This document shows positions 17,617 to 28,048 of a DNA stretch of 64,000 bases, one piece after another (the first letter of the stretch is position 1; each line of letters opens with the position of its first letter). The notes beneath the pieces are model-generated. The model was not told the DNA's origin. It saw nothing but the letters and a program-made list of their open reading frames with translations, and ran no database searches. Location of the stretch: the NCBI GenBank assembly GCA_902558375.1, contig CACEDQ010000005.1:1-64000 (forward strand), written 5' to 3'. The position numbers and the translations under genes are program-made. The stretch comes from an uncultured SAR86 cluster bacterium. GTDB taxonomy: Bacteria > Pseudomonadota > Gammaproteobacteria > Magnimaribacterales > D2472.

Positions 17617-18912
17617 ATGACTAGCAAACTAAAAAAACTTAAGGATTTAGAAAGAAAACTTACAGTTTCAATTCCAGTCGATGACTACAGATCAAAATTT
17701 CAAACTAAGCTTAACAATATAAAAGGTAAGGCTAAACTAGACGGCTTTAGAAAAGGAAAAGTCCCTAATGACGTTCTTGAACAAAGATATGGCCAATCTA
17801 TTCATTCTGAAGTAGTAAATGACTTAATTCAAAGTTCATATCCTGAAGCTTTAACTGAGAATAAAGTTCGACCTGCATCACCCCCAACAGTTACATTAGA
17901 AAGTGAAGATCCTAAACAGCCTATAACCTATTCTGCGGTATTTGAAGTTTTCCCTGAAATTAAGCCAAAGCTGAGCAGATGGACAAGTTATGAAAAAGTT
18001 TCAATTTCCATAACTGATAGTGATTTAGATCTTGCCATTTCAGATATTGTAAAAAGATATGGTGAGTGGAAAGATGTATCGAGGAAATCAAAAGTAGATG
18101 ATCAGGTAATTATTGATTTTGTTGGCAGCATCAACAATGAAGACTTTGAAGGCAATTCAGCTAAAGATTTTAAATTAATACTTGGCAGTAATTCTATGAT
18201 ACCTGGCTTTGAAGACGCTATTTTAGAAAAAGAGCCTTCAGAATTTTCCATAAAAGCCACTTTCCCTGATGATTATTTTAAAAAAGATTTAGCAGGCATA
18301 GAAGCTGAATTTAAAATTACATTAAAACAAGTTCAAGAACTTCATGAGGCAAAAATTGACAAAGATCTTTTTGATAAATTAGAAATGGATGTCAAGAATG
18401 AGGCTGAATTTAAAGATGAGATTTCAAAAAGAATGAAAAAAGAAGTTGAAATCCAAGAAAAAGATCTGACAAAAGAATCTATTTATGAAACTTTGTTAAA
18501 GACTAATTCATTTAAAGTACCTAACGTAACTGTCAAAGAGCAGGCAGAACTAATGAGAAAGGATGCTCTTATGAGGATTGGACAAACAGAAGAAAATGCT
18601 GGTGACGATTTATTTCCTATAGACACTTTTATGGAGAATGCTGAAAAAAGAGTCAAGCTCGACTTACTTTTTGCTGAATTAGTTAATCATTTTGAGCTAT
18701 CTGCAGATGCTGTAATGCTTGATACCTATATTGATAAAGAATCAGAGAAATATAAAGATCCAGAACAATTTAAACAGTGGATTAAAGGCCAGCCCCAGCA
18801 ATTAGAACAATTTAGAATGATTGCATTAGAACAACAATTGATTGAAAATTTAGAAAATGCACTTAAATCTAAAGATAAGGTGATAGAATTTTCAGAACTG
18901 GCAAATAAATAG
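17617..18912 (+). CDS. tig: Trigger factor (ribosome-associated chaperone)
   Basis: This protein of about 431 aa has the three trigger-factor domains. The N-terminal ribosome-binding domain has the signature GFRKGKVP at residues 43-50. A FKBP-type prolyl isomerase domain follows at about 155-240 (DFVGSINNEDFEG and GSNSMIPGFEDAI), then a long helical C-terminal chaperone domain. It binds nascent chains at the ribosome exit. The ATG at 17617 is preferred to an in-frame TTG at 17605, which lies close behind tRNA-His. The clpP start directly abuts its stop, in the conserved tig-clpP-clpX-lon order. Confidence 0.96.
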   Translation: MTSKLKKLKDLERKLTVSIPVDDYRSKFQTKLNNIKGKAKLDGFRKGKVPNDVLEQRYGQSIHSEVVNDLIQSSYPEALTENKVRPASPPTVTLESEDPKQPITYSAVFEVFPEIKPKLSRWTSYEKVSISITDSDLDLAISDIVKRYGEWKDVSRKSKVDDQVIIDFVGSINNEDFEGNSAKDFKLILGSNSMIPGFEDAILEKEPSEFSIKATFPDDYFKKDLAGIEAEFKITLKQVQELHEAKIDKDLFDKLEMDVKNEAEFKDEISKRMKKEVEIQEKDLTKESIYETLLKTNSFKVPNVTVKEQAELMRKDALMRIGQTEENAGDDLFPIDTFMENAEKRVKLDLLFAELVNHFELSADAVMLDTYIDKESEKYKDPEQFKQWIKGQPQQLEQFRMIALEQQLIENLENALKSKDKVIEFSELANK

Positions 18913-19533
18913 ATGTATATGAATGAAATAGAATCAGCATTAATACCTATGGTAATCGAGCAAACTCCTCGTGGAGAAAGGTCGTTTGATATTTATTCAA
19001 GACTGCTTAAAGAACGAGTTATTTTTCTATCAGGTCCTGTTGATGATTATATGTCTAACTTAGTAGTTGCTCAGTTATTATTCCTAGAGTCTGAAAATCC
19101 AGAAAAAGATATATCAATTTATATAAATTCACCTGGAGGCAGTATTTCATCAGGTTTGGCAATATATGACACCATGCAATTTGTTGCACCTTCTATTTCA
19201 ACGCTTTGTATCGGTCAGGCTGCAAGCATGGGTGCGATACTTTTAGCTGGAGGAGATAAAGGAAAAAGATATGCTTTGCCAAATTCAAGAATTATGATTC
19301 ATCAACCTTTAGGTGGTTTTCAAGGACAGGCATCTGATTTTGAAATTCATGCAAAAGAAATTTTACATATGAAAAAAGTTGTAAATGACATACTTGCGAA
19401 ACATACAGGTCAATCAATAAAGAAAATAGAAAAGGACACAGATAGAGATAACTTTCTAGATGCACCTGCAGCAGTTAAATATGGCATAGTAGATAATATT
19501 TTAGAACAAAGAGATTCAAAGAATGGTAAATAA
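18913..19533 (+). CDS. clpP: ATP-dependent Clp protease proteolytic subunit
   Basis: This 206-aa serine peptidase forms the tetradecameric barrel of ClpXP. The catalytic triad is visible: Ser105 in GQAASMGA, His130 in RIMIHQP and Asp179 in DRDNF. All three are offset by exactly 8 from E. coli mature numbering, which indicates a short N-terminal propeptide. The motif INSPGG precedes the active site. The first codon follows the tig stop with no gap; an ATG two codons later is an alternative start. The clpX start overlaps its end by 11 nt. Confidence 0.97.
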   Translation: MYMNEIESALIPMVIEQTPRGERSFDIYSRLLKERVIFLSGPVDDYMSNLVVAQLLFLESENPEKDISIYINSPGGSISSGLAIYDTMQFVAPSISTLCIGQAASMGAILLAGGDKGKRYALPNSRIMIHQPLGGFQGQASDFEIHAKEILHMKKVVNDILAKHTGQSIKKIEKDTDRDNFLDAPAAVKYGIVDNILEQRDSKNGK

Positions 19534-20776
19534 AACATCATCAGATAAATTAAGTTGTTCATTTTGTGGCAAAAGTCAGGATGATGTAAAAAAACTTATC
19601 GCTGGTCCGAGTGTATATATTTGTAACGAGTGCGTAGATCTATGTAATGACATAATCGAAGAAGAAATTAAAAATGAAGAAGATACTTCATTAGAAGAAC
19701 TGCCATCTCCTCTAGAAATTTTTAATAAACTTGATGAGTATGTGATAGGTCAAGAAAAAGCTAAAAAAGTTCTCTCTGTGGCCGTTTATAATCATTATAA
19801 GAGGTTAAAGAAAAGTGACCTAAAAGATGAAGTCGAACTTCAAAAAAGTAATGTATTACTTCTAGGCCCTACAGGTAGTGGTAAGACTCTATTAGCTCAA
19901 ACTTTAGCAAAAATCTTAAACGTTCCCTTTACAATTGCTGATGCTACTACACTTACCGAAGCTGGATACGTAGGTGAAGATGTTGAAAACATCATACAAA
20001 AACTTTTACAAAAATCTGACTATGACCCTGAAAGAGCGCAACTAGGAATAGTATACATTGATGAAATTGATAAAATTGCAAGAAAATCTGATAACCCATC
20101 GATCACAAGAGATGTTTCTGGAGAAGGGGTTCAGCAGGCACTCCTCAAACTAATTGAAGGAACTGTAGCTTCAATTCCTCCCCAAGGCGGTAGAAAGCAC
20201 CCTCAACAAGAATTTATCCAGATAGATACCTCAAATATATTATTTATATGTGGTGGAGCTTTTTCTGGTTTAGATAAAGTTATTGATCAAAGAACTAATA
20301 ATATTGGAATTGGTTTTGGAGCTGATGTGAATACTACATCAAATGTTCAATCAATTTCATCAGATATTGATAATTTAGAACCTGAAGATTTAGTCAAATA
20401 TGGACTAATACCTGAGTTTGTTGGAAGACTTCCAGTAATATCAAACTTACATGAGCTTGATGAAACTGCACTTGTTCGAATTTTAAAAGAACCAAAAAAT
20501 GCTCTAGTAAATCAGTATAAACATTTATTTGAAATTGATGATGTTGAATTAACATTCAGGGACGAAGCGCTTGTTGAAATTGCAAAACAAGCAATTAAAA
20601 GAAAAACAGGTGCAAGAGGCCTTAGATCAATTATGGAGGATATACTAATGGAAACTATGTTTGAGCTTCCTAATGAAGATCTTGAAAAAGTTATAATTGA
20701 TGAGAACACAGTCGTCTCCAAAACAGACCCAATTAAGCTTTTAAAAACAGCTCCAAAAAAATCATCAGCTAATTGA
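19523..20776 (+). CDS. clpX: Clp protease ATP-binding subunit ClpX
   Basis: This 417-aa AAA+ unfoldase recognises tagged or native substrates and feeds them to ClpP. The N-terminal zinc-binding domain has Cys12, Cys15, Cys34 and Cys37. The Walker A GPTGSGKT is at 115-122, the pore loop GYVG follows, and Walker B is [11 protein letters not shown]. The ClpP-docking IGF loop is present in [11 protein letters not shown], so it should pair with the adjacent ClpP. It overlaps clpP by 11 nt and is followed 30 bp later by lon. Confidence 0.98.
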   Translation: MVNKTSSDKLSCSFCGKSQDDVKKLIAGPSVYICNECVDLCNDIIEEEIKNEEDTSLEELPSPLEIFNKLDEYVIGQEKAKKVLSVAVYNHYKRLKKSDLKDEVELQKSNVLLLGPTGSGKTLLAQTLAKILNVPFTIADATTLTEAGYVGEDVENIIQKLLQKSDYDPERAQLGIVYIDEIDKIARKSDNPSITRDVSGEGVQQALLKLIEGTVASIPPQGGRKHPQQEFIQIDTSNILFICGGAFSGLDKVIDQRTNNIGIGFGADVNTTSNVQSISSDIDNLEPEDLVKYGLIPEFVGRLPVISNLHELDETALVRILKEPKNALVNQYKHLFEIDDVELTFRDEALVEIAKQAIKRKTGARGLRSIMEDILMETMFELPNEDLEKVIIDENTVVSKTDPIKLLKTAPKKSSAN

Positions 20777-20806
20777 TATTTTATTATCTATCCCTATATT
20801 GGGTAT

Positions 20807-23215
20807 ATGAATGAAATAAAATCAGACCTACCTGTAATTCCTTTAAGAGATGTAGTTGTCTTTCCTGGAATTGTAACAACCTTATTTGTTGGCCGATCTA
20901 AGTCCATCGAAGCATTGAATGTAGCTATGTCTTCAAATAAAAAACTTGTGCTAGTTTGTCAAACTGACCCTGCAATCGACAATCCTGAGTTTAAGGATGT
21001 ATACAAAAATGCATCTATTAGCAATTTATTACAGCTAATTAAATTGCCGGATGGAACCATGAAGGTTCTTGTTGAAGGACATAAAAGATGCTCTATAGAT
21101 AAATTTATTGAAAAAAAAGGTTATGACTTAGCAAGAGTAAGTTCTATTGATGACATACCATTAAAAGAAGCTGATGCATCTAATTTAGTTAGATTTATTA
21201 AAGCTAAATTTGAAGATTATATTGGCATAACTAAAAGAATTCCTCCTGAAATAGTTTCTACTGTTGATTCTTTGGATGACCTCTCAAAGTTAATCGATAC
21301 TATTACCGGACACTTGCCAATTGAAACTGCTAGAAAGCAAGAAATTCTGGCTATAGCTGATTTAAAAGAAAGGTCTGAAAAAGTTCTAATGTTTATTGAA
21401 TCACAATTAGATGTTGTTGATGTTGAAAAGAAAATAAGAGAACGTGTAAAAAAACAGATGGAAAAATCTCAAAGAGAATATTATCTGAATGAACAAATCA
21501 AGGCTGCTCAAAAAGAGCTTGGAGAAATAGGTGATGAGGTTGACGAGCTTGATGCACTTGAGGAAAAAATTAATACAGTAGGTATGCCTAAAGATGCTTT
21601 AAAGAAAGCAAAAAGTGAATTAGCTAAATTTAAGCACATGTCTGCATCATCTGCTGAAGCATCAGTTGTAAGATCTTACTTAGATTGTTTAGTCGAAGTT
21701 CCATGGAAGAAAAAATCTAAAGTCAAAACAGATATTCAAGCATCATTAGACATTTTAGAGGAAGATCATTACGGTCTTGAAGAGGTAAAAGAAAGAATCA
21801 TTGAATACCTTGCAGTTCAAAAAAGAGTTAAATCAATGAAAGCTCCTGTTTTATGTCTTGTGGGCCCGCCTGGTGTTGGTAAAACTTCACTCGGTGAGTC
21901 AATAGCAAGAGCTACAAACAGAAAATTTGTAAGAATGTCCCTTGGCGGAGTAAGAGATGAATCTGAAATAAGAGGCCATAGACGAACTTATATAGGTTCA
22001 ATGCCTGGAAAAATTATTCAAAAACTTTCTAAGGTTGGGGTTAAAAATCCTTTATTTTTGTTAGATGAAATTGATAAAATTGGCATGGATCATAGAGGCG
22101 ATCCTGCATCTGCTCTTCTTGAGGTTTTAGATCCAGAGCAAAATAATACATTTAGCGATCATTATCTAGAGGTAGATTATGACTTATCAGAAGTTATGTT
22201 TGTCTGCACAGCAAATAGCCTAAATATTCCAACTCCGCTATTAGATAGAATGGAGATAATCAGAATTCCTGGTTATATTGAAGACGAGAAGCTAAACATA
22301 GCATCGAAATATTTGCTACCTAAACAAATGGAAAGAAATGGACTTAAAGATAAAGAGATAAATATAAATAAAGAAGTCATTCTTTCATTAATTAGATACT
22401 ATACAAGGGAAGCTGGTGTAAGAGGTTTAGAAAGACAAATTGCTAAAATCTTAAGAAAAGTTGTAAAAGAAAGACTTTTAAATAAGAAGAATCTTGATAA
22501 ACCTACATCTATAACAACCAAGAATTTAGAGAAGTTTTCAGGTGTAAAAAAATTCAAATATGGAATTGCTGAGAAAGAAAATGCAGTTGGACAAGTTACC
22601 GGACTTGCATGGACTGAGGTTGGTGGTGAGCTGCTAACTATAGAAGCATCTCATATTGATGGAAAAGGAAGAATAATCAAAACTGGATCTTTGGGTGATG
22701 TAATGCAGGAATCAATCCAGGCTGCATTCACAGTAGTTAGATCTAGAGCAGATTCATTAGGAATAAAACCCGATTTTTATGAAAAATATGATGTGCATAT
22801 TCATGTACCAGAGGGTGCTACACCTAAAGATGGCCCAAGTGCTGGAGGTGCAATGGCAATTTCCTTAATATCAATTTTTACTGGAATACCTGTAAGGTCC
22901 GATACTGCCATGACTGGTGAAATTACTCTAAGAGGACAGATCTTAAAAATTGGTGGATTGAAAGAAAAACTGCTAGCAGCTAAACGTGGTGGTATTGAGA
23001 ATGTAATTATTCCAAAAGAAAATGAGCCTGATCTTCAAGAGATACCTGAACAGATTCTTAAATCACTCAATATTATTCCAGTTGAATGGGTTGATGAAGT
23101 TATCTCTCATGCTCTGGAAAAAGAACCAACTCCAATAAACAAATCTCCATCTAGTGTAAAAACTAAAACGCAAAGAGTTAAAAAAACAAAACCTGAAAAT
23201 AAGCAAGCCCATTAA
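20807..23215 (+). CDS. lon: ATP-dependent protease Lon
   Basis: This 802-aa LonA protein has an N-terminal substrate-binding LON domain (about 1-205) and a coiled-coil region (about 205-320). An AAA+ domain follows with Walker A GPPGVGKT at 353-360, then a C-terminal protease domain with the Ser/Lys dyad Ser678 (DGPSAGG) and Lys721 (GGLKEKLLAAKRGG). It degrades damaged and regulatory proteins in the cytoplasm. The C-terminal tail is basic and lysine-rich (KTKTQRVKKTKPENK), which may aid DNA binding. It lies 30 bp after clpX and 88 bp before hupB. Confidence 0.98.
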   Translation: MNEIKSDLPVIPLRDVVVFPGIVTTLFVGRSKSIEALNVAMSSNKKLVLVCQTDPAIDNPEFKDVYKNASISNLLQLIKLPDGTMKVLVEGHKRCSIDKFIEKKGYDLARVSSIDDIPLKEADASNLVRFIKAKFEDYIGITKRIPPEIVSTVDSLDDLSKLIDTITGHLPIETARKQEILAIADLKERSEKVLMFIESQLDVVDVEKKIRERVKKQMEKSQREYYLNEQIKAAQKELGEIGDEVDELDALEEKINTVGMPKDALKKAKSELAKFKHMSASSAEASVVRSYLDCLVEVPWKKKSKVKTDIQASLDILEEDHYGLEEVKERIIEYLAVQKRVKSMKAPVLCLVGPPGVGKTSLGESIARATNRKFVRMSLGGVRDESEIRGHRRTYIGSMPGKIIQKLSKVGVKNPLFLLDEIDKIGMDHRGDPASALLEVLDPEQNNTFSDHYLEVDYDLSEVMFVCTANSLNIPTPLLDRMEIIRIPGYIEDEKLNIASKYLLPKQMERNGLKDKEININKEVILSLIRYYTREAGVRGLERQIAKILRKVVKERLLNKKNLDKPTSITTKNLEKFSGVKKFKYGIAEKENAVGQVTGLAWTEVGGELLTIEASHIDGKGRIIKTGSLGDVMQESIQAAFTVVRSRADSLGIKPDFYEKYDVHIHVPEGATPKDGPSAGGAMAISLISIFTGIPVRSDTAMTGEITLRGQILKIGGLKEKLLAAKRGGIENVIIPKENEPDLQEIPEQILKSLNIIPVEWVDEVISHALEKEPTPINKSPSSVKTKTQRVKKTKPENKQAH

Positions 23216-23303
23216 AACCCTTTATTTACTTGACTTTTAGGCTTAAAAAGCTTTTCATAGAAGAGTATTTATATAAATAAATTTATACAGAGGAGTATTT
23301 AAT

Positions 23304-23582
23304 ATGAATAAATCAGATTTGATTGATGCTGTCGCAGGTGACGCAGATATTTCTAAAGCTTCAGCTGGAAGAGCGGTTGATGCAGTTCTAGGTGGAATTG
23401 GAGATGCTTTAGGTAAAGGTGATTCTGTATCACTAGTAGGTTTTGGAACATTTTCAGTAAGGCATAGAGCTGCTAGAGAGGGTAGAAATCCTCAAACTGG
23501 TGCATCAATGCATATTGCTGCTTCAAAAGTTCCTGGTTTTAAAGCTGGTAAAGGCCTTAAAGATAAGGTTAAAAACGGCTAA
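23304..23582 (+). CDS. hupB: DNA-binding protein HU (HU-beta type)
   Basis: This 92-aa histone-like protein has the HU signature [21 protein letters not shown], with the DNA-intercalating Pro in RNPQTG and a basic C-terminus. HU dimers bend and compact DNA. It sits directly after lon, the place typical of hupB. A strong ribosome-binding site (AGAGGAG, 23289-23295) lies 8 nt before the ATG, and the 88-bp A+T-rich spacer probably carries its own promoter. An intrinsic terminator follows 18 bp after the stop. Confidence 0.97.
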   Translation: MNKSDLIDAVAGDADISKASAGRAVDAVLGGIGDALGKGDSVSLVGFGTFSVRHRAAREGRNPQTGASMHIAASKVPGFKAGKGLKDKVKNG

Positions 23583-23600
23583 GTTTTATTAACTTCAAAA

Positions 23601-23625
23601 AAGGGTGCTTCCGCACCCTTTTTTT
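23601..23625 (+). terminator. Rho-independent terminator after hupB
   Basis: Perfect 8-bp stem AAGGGTGC/GCACCCTT (23601-23608 and 23613-23620) with loop TTCC, followed by a T run. It separates hupB from ppiD. Confidence 0.93.
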
Positions 23626-23643
23626 ATTTATAATGTCAGCACT

Positions 23644-25518
23644 ATGATGGAAACACTTCGAAATTTTTTAACAGGACCCAGATTATTTATTGTAATTGCA
23701 GCATGTGCATTACCTTTTGTTTTTCTTGGTACAGGCTCACTTGGTTCTACATTTAACAACTCCCTGGGTACAATTAACGGTGAAAATGTAACCCAAACAG
23801 ATTTTCAAATTGCAGGTAATATGGCTTCACAAAGACTGAAAAGTATCTATGGTGATAATTTTGAATTAAATGATCTTGATGAAGAGTTTAAAAATAATCA
23901 AATAAAACAAGAATTAATTGCCCAAAAGGTTTTACTTTCAGAATCAAGAAAGCTTGGTTTTATAAATAACGTGACCCAGAACCAATCCAAAAAGGAAATT
24001 ATAGCTAACTCTTCTTTTCACACAGATGGAAGATTTGATGAAAATATTTATGAAGCCCAAGTAAATGCTAATGGTTATACAAAAGAGTCATATTTAGATG
24101 TTGTTACCAACATGCTTGCCACTGATTTATATAGACAAGCTATAGCTTCCAATAACTTTATTACCAACAAGGAACTAGTGGAACTGACATCACTGTTAGA
24201 GCAATCAGCAAATATTGATTTTTTAAAAATTGATTATCAAAAGCTCCGTAATGAAATTATTAATTCTGAAGAAGAAATTAGAGATTATTATGATGCAAAT
24301 AAAGTTAATTTTTATTCAAATGAAGCAAGATCTTTTAAGTATTTTATTATTTCGTCTGACGATTATGCTTCATCAGTGCAAATCCCAGAAGATTATGTTG
24401 AAAATGAATATGCTAACTACTTAGCACAGAATAATCAGAATAAACAAATCAGGTTTTCACATATTATGCTTGAAAAATCTAAATATGATTCACCTGAGCT
24501 AGCCCTTGAAAAAGCTTCTACAGTTTTAGACCAGCTTAAAAGTGGTGAAGACTTCTCTACATTGGCTAGTAAATACAGTGATGATATGGTGACCAAAGAT
24601 ATAGGCGGTGATTTAGAATATTTTGATGCAGATGTTTTTCCAAGTGAGTTTAATGAAGCTATTAACAAACTAGCCCTTAATGAATACAGTGATATTATAG
24701 ATTTAGACGAAACCTACCATATTATAAAAGTAACAGAACTTAGCTTAAATGAAGTGATTCCTTTAAGTGAAATGCAATCGCAGTTTATCGACAATCTTGT
24801 TAGTTCTGAATCAATAGCTTTGATGAACGATGACTATAACTTAATTGATGAGAAAATATTCAATAATGACTCATTCAAATCTATTGCTGATACTCTTTCA
24901 AAAGATATTCAAACTAGTGAAAATGTAAGTAAAGAAAGTTTTGAATTCTCGATTGATGATAGCAGGATTAAGGAGTACATATTCTCACCCGAAACAAGTA
25001 TTGGAAATTCATATGCAATTAGTATAGATAACTCTATAGTTGTATTGTCGTTGTCAAAGATAACTGAACCTGAGTTAATGGAATATGAAAAGGTTAGAGA
25101 ATTAGCTCAAGATTATTTATTATCTGATAAGGCAGTTGAAAAGTTATCACTTATAAGTCAAGAAATAACAGAAGCAAATGAGGAAGGTGACTTAAATAAA
25201 TTTATTGAGCCTTATGATTTTATTTCTCAGGAATCTTTTATTGATATAAAAAGATATTCTTCTCTTTTACCTCAAGAAGTTACATCTAAAATATTTGAGG
25301 GATCTATTGGAGATTTCCTAAAGATAAATGCTAGAAGTGGTGACATGTATCACGTAACTATAAAGAGCTTCAATAAACTAGATGATGAAAGCATTTCTGA
25401 TATTATTGAGCAATATAAAGGCTTTGCAGAAGAAAGAAGTGCAAGTACTTTGACAACAATTATTAATCAAGATTTATTCAATAATGCTCGAGTAAATCTA
25501 AATACAGTTATTTTTTAA
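23644..25518 (+). CDS. ppiD: Periplasmic folding chaperone PpiD (SurA_N/parvulin)
   Basis: This protein of about 624 aa has one N-terminal membrane anchor (about residues 10-35), a SurA_N-like chaperone region and a single parvulin domain near 275-370 (RFSHIMLEK, SGEDFSTLASKYSDD, GGDLEYFD). PpiD is anchored in the inner membrane near SecYEG and helps newly exported proteins. The frame is open back to 23605, but that part overlaps the hupB terminator, so the ATG pair at 23644/23647 is the likely start. Its place after hupB is the conserved order. oppA begins 2 bp after its stop. Confidence 0.88.
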   Translation: MMETLRNFLTGPRLFIVIAACALPFVFLGTGSLGSTFNNSLGTINGENVTQTDFQIAGNMASQRLKSIYGDNFELNDLDEEFKNNQIKQELIAQKVLLSESRKLGFINNVTQNQSKKEIIANSSFHTDGRFDENIYEAQVNANGYTKESYLDVVTNMLATDLYRQAIASNNFITNKELVELTSLLEQSANIDFLKIDYQKLRNEIINSEEEIRDYYDANKVNFYSNEARSFKYFIISSDDYASSVQIPEDYVENEYANYLAQNNQNKQIRFSHIMLEKSKYDSPELALEKASTVLDQLKSGEDFSTLASKYSDDMVTKDIGGDLEYFDADVFPSEFNEAINKLALNEYSDIIDLDETYHIIKVTELSLNEVIPLSEMQSQFIDNLVSSESIALMNDDYNLIDEKIFNNDSFKSIADTLSKDIQTSENVSKESFEFSIDDSRIKEYIFSPETSIGNSYAISIDNSIVVLSLSKITEPELMEYEKVRELAQDYLLSDKAVEKLSLISQEITEANEEGDLNKFIEPYDFISQESFIDIKRYSSLLPQEVTSKIFEGSIGDFLKINARSGDMYHVTIKSFNKLDDESISDIIEQYKGFAEERSASTLTTIINQDLFNNARVNLNTVIF

Positions 25519-25520
25519 TT

Positions 25521-27122
25521 ATGAAAAATCTATCTTTAATTTCTTTAATTTTCTTAATTTCTTGCTCTTCATCTCAATCTCCTGTTGATGAAGGTCTTGA
25601 AAACCAAATTTTTCATTTTGGAAATGGTTCAGAGCCACAAGGAATAGATCCACATATTGTTACTGGCGTGCCAGAACATCACATACTTATCTCTTTATGT
25701 GAAGGACTTACTATCCCCAATCCTTATGGAAATGAAAATTTACCAGGAGCAGCAGAGTCTTGGTCAATAAGTGATGATGGCAAACAGTACATATTTAAGC
25801 TAAGAAAAAATGGGAAATGGTCCAATGGCGATACCCTAACTGCAGATGATTTTGTTTGGTCATGGAAAAGAATTCTTACAGCAAGTTTAGGCTCTCAGTA
25901 TCCGGATATGCTTTATTATTTAGTAGGTGCAATGGAGTACCATACCGGAGAAACTAATGACTTTAGTAAAGTAGGAGTTAAAGCAATAGATGATTATACT
26001 CTTCAGGTAGACCTAAAAGCACCTACGCCTTTTTTCATTGGTCTTTTAAGCCATTACAGTACATGGCCTGTTCATAAAGAAACCGTCATAAAGCATGGAA
26101 CAATTGATGATAGAAATGGAGAATGGACAAGGCCTGGAAATTTTGTATGCAATGGACCTTTCAATCTAAAATCGTGGGAGTTAAATAATAAAATTGTTGT
26201 TGAGAAAAATTCAATGTATTGGGATGCCTCAACAGTTAAATTAAACCAAATTCATTATTATCCTGTATCGAATGTAATGACAGAGGATAGGATGTTTAGA
26301 GCAGGTCAGCTTCATGTCACCAGCACACTACCTTCACAAAAATGTCCTGTATATATTGAAGAAAATAATCCTGATTTAAGGATTGATCCATATATGGGAA
26401 CTTATTTTTATAGATTAAATACCACTAATCCTTATTTAAGTGATGTAAAAGTAAGAAAAGCATTAGCTTATTCTATTGATAGAAAACTTTTAGTAGAAAA
26501 GGTTACAAAATGTGGCCAGATTCCTGCCTATTCTTTCACACCACCTGGCTCAAATGGATATGAGCCAACAACCTCAATACCGTTTGATCCTGAGTTAGCA
26601 AAAAAATTGCTTGTTGAAGCTGGTTATGATTCAGAAAATAAATTTCCTAAACTTGAAATACTATTTAATACAAATGAAGATCATAGAAAAGTCGCTTTAG
26701 CCATACAACAAATGTGGCAACAAAATTTAGGAATTGAGGTCGAGTTAGTTAATCAAGATTGGAAAGTATACTTAAGTCGAGAAATGGTTGGTGATTTCCA
26801 AGTATCAAGGGCAGGCTGGATTGGTGATTATGAAGATCCTAATACATTTTTAGATCTAATGAGACCCAATAGAGGAAATAACAAAACTGGTTGGGAAGAT
26901 AAAAATTATGATGATCTAGTTGCTAAAGCTAATTCAACAAACAATCAAGACGAAAGATATCAATTATTAAATGAAGCAGAAAAAATGTTAATTGATAATA
27001 TGCCGATAATACCCTTATATACATATGTCAGATCATATCAACTCTCTCCTGATGTTAAAGGATTTAATCCACACATCCTAGATCATCACCATCCTAAGTT
27101 TATATATTTAGAAAGAGATTAG
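25521..27122 (+). CDS. oppA: Oligopeptide ABC transporter substrate-binding lipoprotein
   Basis: This 533-aa family 5 extracellular solute-binding protein has a lipoprotein signal (lipobox LISC, Cys15). The typical start is present (GSEPQGIDPHIVTGVPEHHI), as is the SBP_bac_5 core (AAESWSISDDGKQYIFKLRKNGKWSNGD and VRKALAYSIDR; key regions near 75-100 and 310-325). It should capture peptides in the periplasm for the OppBC permease encoded directly downstream. The oppB start lies 5 bp after its stop. Confidence 0.9.
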   Translation: MKNLSLISLIFLISCSSSQSPVDEGLENQIFHFGNGSEPQGIDPHIVTGVPEHHILISLCEGLTIPNPYGNENLPGAAESWSISDDGKQYIFKLRKNGKWSNGDTLTADDFVWSWKRILTASLGSQYPDMLYYLVGAMEYHTGETNDFSKVGVKAIDDYTLQVDLKAPTPFFIGLLSHYSTWPVHKETVIKHGTIDDRNGEWTRPGNFVCNGPFNLKSWELNNKIVVEKNSMYWDASTVKLNQIHYYPVSNVMTEDRMFRAGQLHVTSTLPSQKCPVYIEENNPDLRIDPYMGTYFYRLNTTNPYLSDVKVRKALAYSIDRKLLVEKVTKCGQIPAYSFTPPGSNGYEPTTSIPFDPELAKKLLVEAGYDSENKFPKLEILFNTNEDHRKVALAIQQMWQQNLGIEVELVNQDWKVYLSREMVGDFQVSRAGWIGDYEDPNTFLDLMRPNRGNNKTGWEDKNYDDLVAKANSTNNQDERYQLLNEAEKMLIDNMPIIPLYTYVRSYQLSPDVKGFNPHILDHHHPKFIYLERD

Positions 27123-27127
27123 CTTTA

Positions 27128-28048
27128 GTGTTAAGTATTTTTTTTAAAAGACTTTTGCTTGCTATTCCAGTTTTACTTGCTGTGGCAAGTCTTACTTTTT
27201 TCTTAATTAAGTTGGCGCCAGGAGGACCATTTGATGCTGATAAAGCGGTTTCACCTCAAGTCTTAAAAAATTTAAATGAAGCTTATAATTTAGATGCATC
27301 TGAGTGGGAACAATATGTTGATTATATGTCTGGAGTACTTCAGGGAGACTTTGGCCCCTCATTTAGATTCCCAGGCAGATCTGTGTCTGAAATGATTGCT
27401 ACTGGATTACCTGTAACTTTTGAACTTGCATTTTATGCAATACTAATTGCTCTTCTTATAGGTATCTCTTCTGGTGTATTAGCTGCACTTAAAAGAAATA
27501 CATTTTTAGATTTTATCCCTATGGCTATAGCTATGATTGGGATATGCGTTCCCACTTTTTTAATGGGACCTCTGTTGGTTTTAATCTTTGGTATTAATTT
27601 AGAAATACTTCCAGTTTCGGGCTGGGGACAACTTCCTGGAGATAAAATACTCCCTTCAATAACTTTGGGCTTTGCTTATGCTGCTTACATCGCAAGATTA
27701 AGCAGGGGTGGTATGTTAGAGGTCTTAAATCAAGATTTTATAAGGACAGCAAGAGCTAAGGGCTTAAAGGAGAGAAATGTTGTCATTAAACATGCAATGC
27801 AAGGTGGTTTAATTCCAGTAGTATCATTTTTAGGACCGGCAGTTGCAGGACTTTTGGCTGGATCTTTTGTAGTAGAAACTATCTTTCAAATTCCCGGACT
27901 TGGAAGATTTTATGTAGAAGCAGCTTTTAATAGAGATTACACAATGATATTAGGCACAACAATATTTTTTTCTGCAATGATAGTATTTTTTAATCTTTTA
28001 TCCGATCTTGCATCAATGTGGCTCAATCCTAGGTCAAGGGATGTCTGA
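27128..28048 (+). CDS. oppB: Oligopeptide ABC transporter permease OppB
   Basis: This 306-aa inner-membrane permease has about six helices and the ABC permease EAA loop (ARAKGLKERNVVIKHAM, near 210-230). The N-terminal segment and the FGPSFRFPGRSVSEMIATGLP region are typical of OppB/DppB. The start codon is GTG. It ends in an ATGA overlap with oppC, so the two subunits are translationally coupled. Confidence 0.92.
   Translation: MLSIFFKRLLLAIPVLLAVASLTFFLIKLAPGGPFDADKAVSPQVLKNLNEAYNLDASEWEQYVDYMSGVLQGDFGPSFRFPGRSVSEMIATGLPVTFELAFYAILIALLIGISSGVLAALKRNTFLDFIPMAIAMIGICVPTFLMGPLLVLIFGINLEILPVSGWGQLPGDKILPSITLGFAYAAYIARLSRGGMLEVLNQDFIRTARAKGLKERNVVIKHAMQGGLIPVVSFLGPAVAGLLAGSFVVETIFQIPGLGRFYVEAAFNRDYTMILGTTIFFSAMIVFFNLLSDLASMWLNPRSRDV

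Noticed and set aside
23605-23643. Earlier in-frame start for ppiD
   Set aside because: It would place the N-terminus within the hupB terminator; the ATG pair at 23644/23647 begins a normal membrane-anchor sequence.
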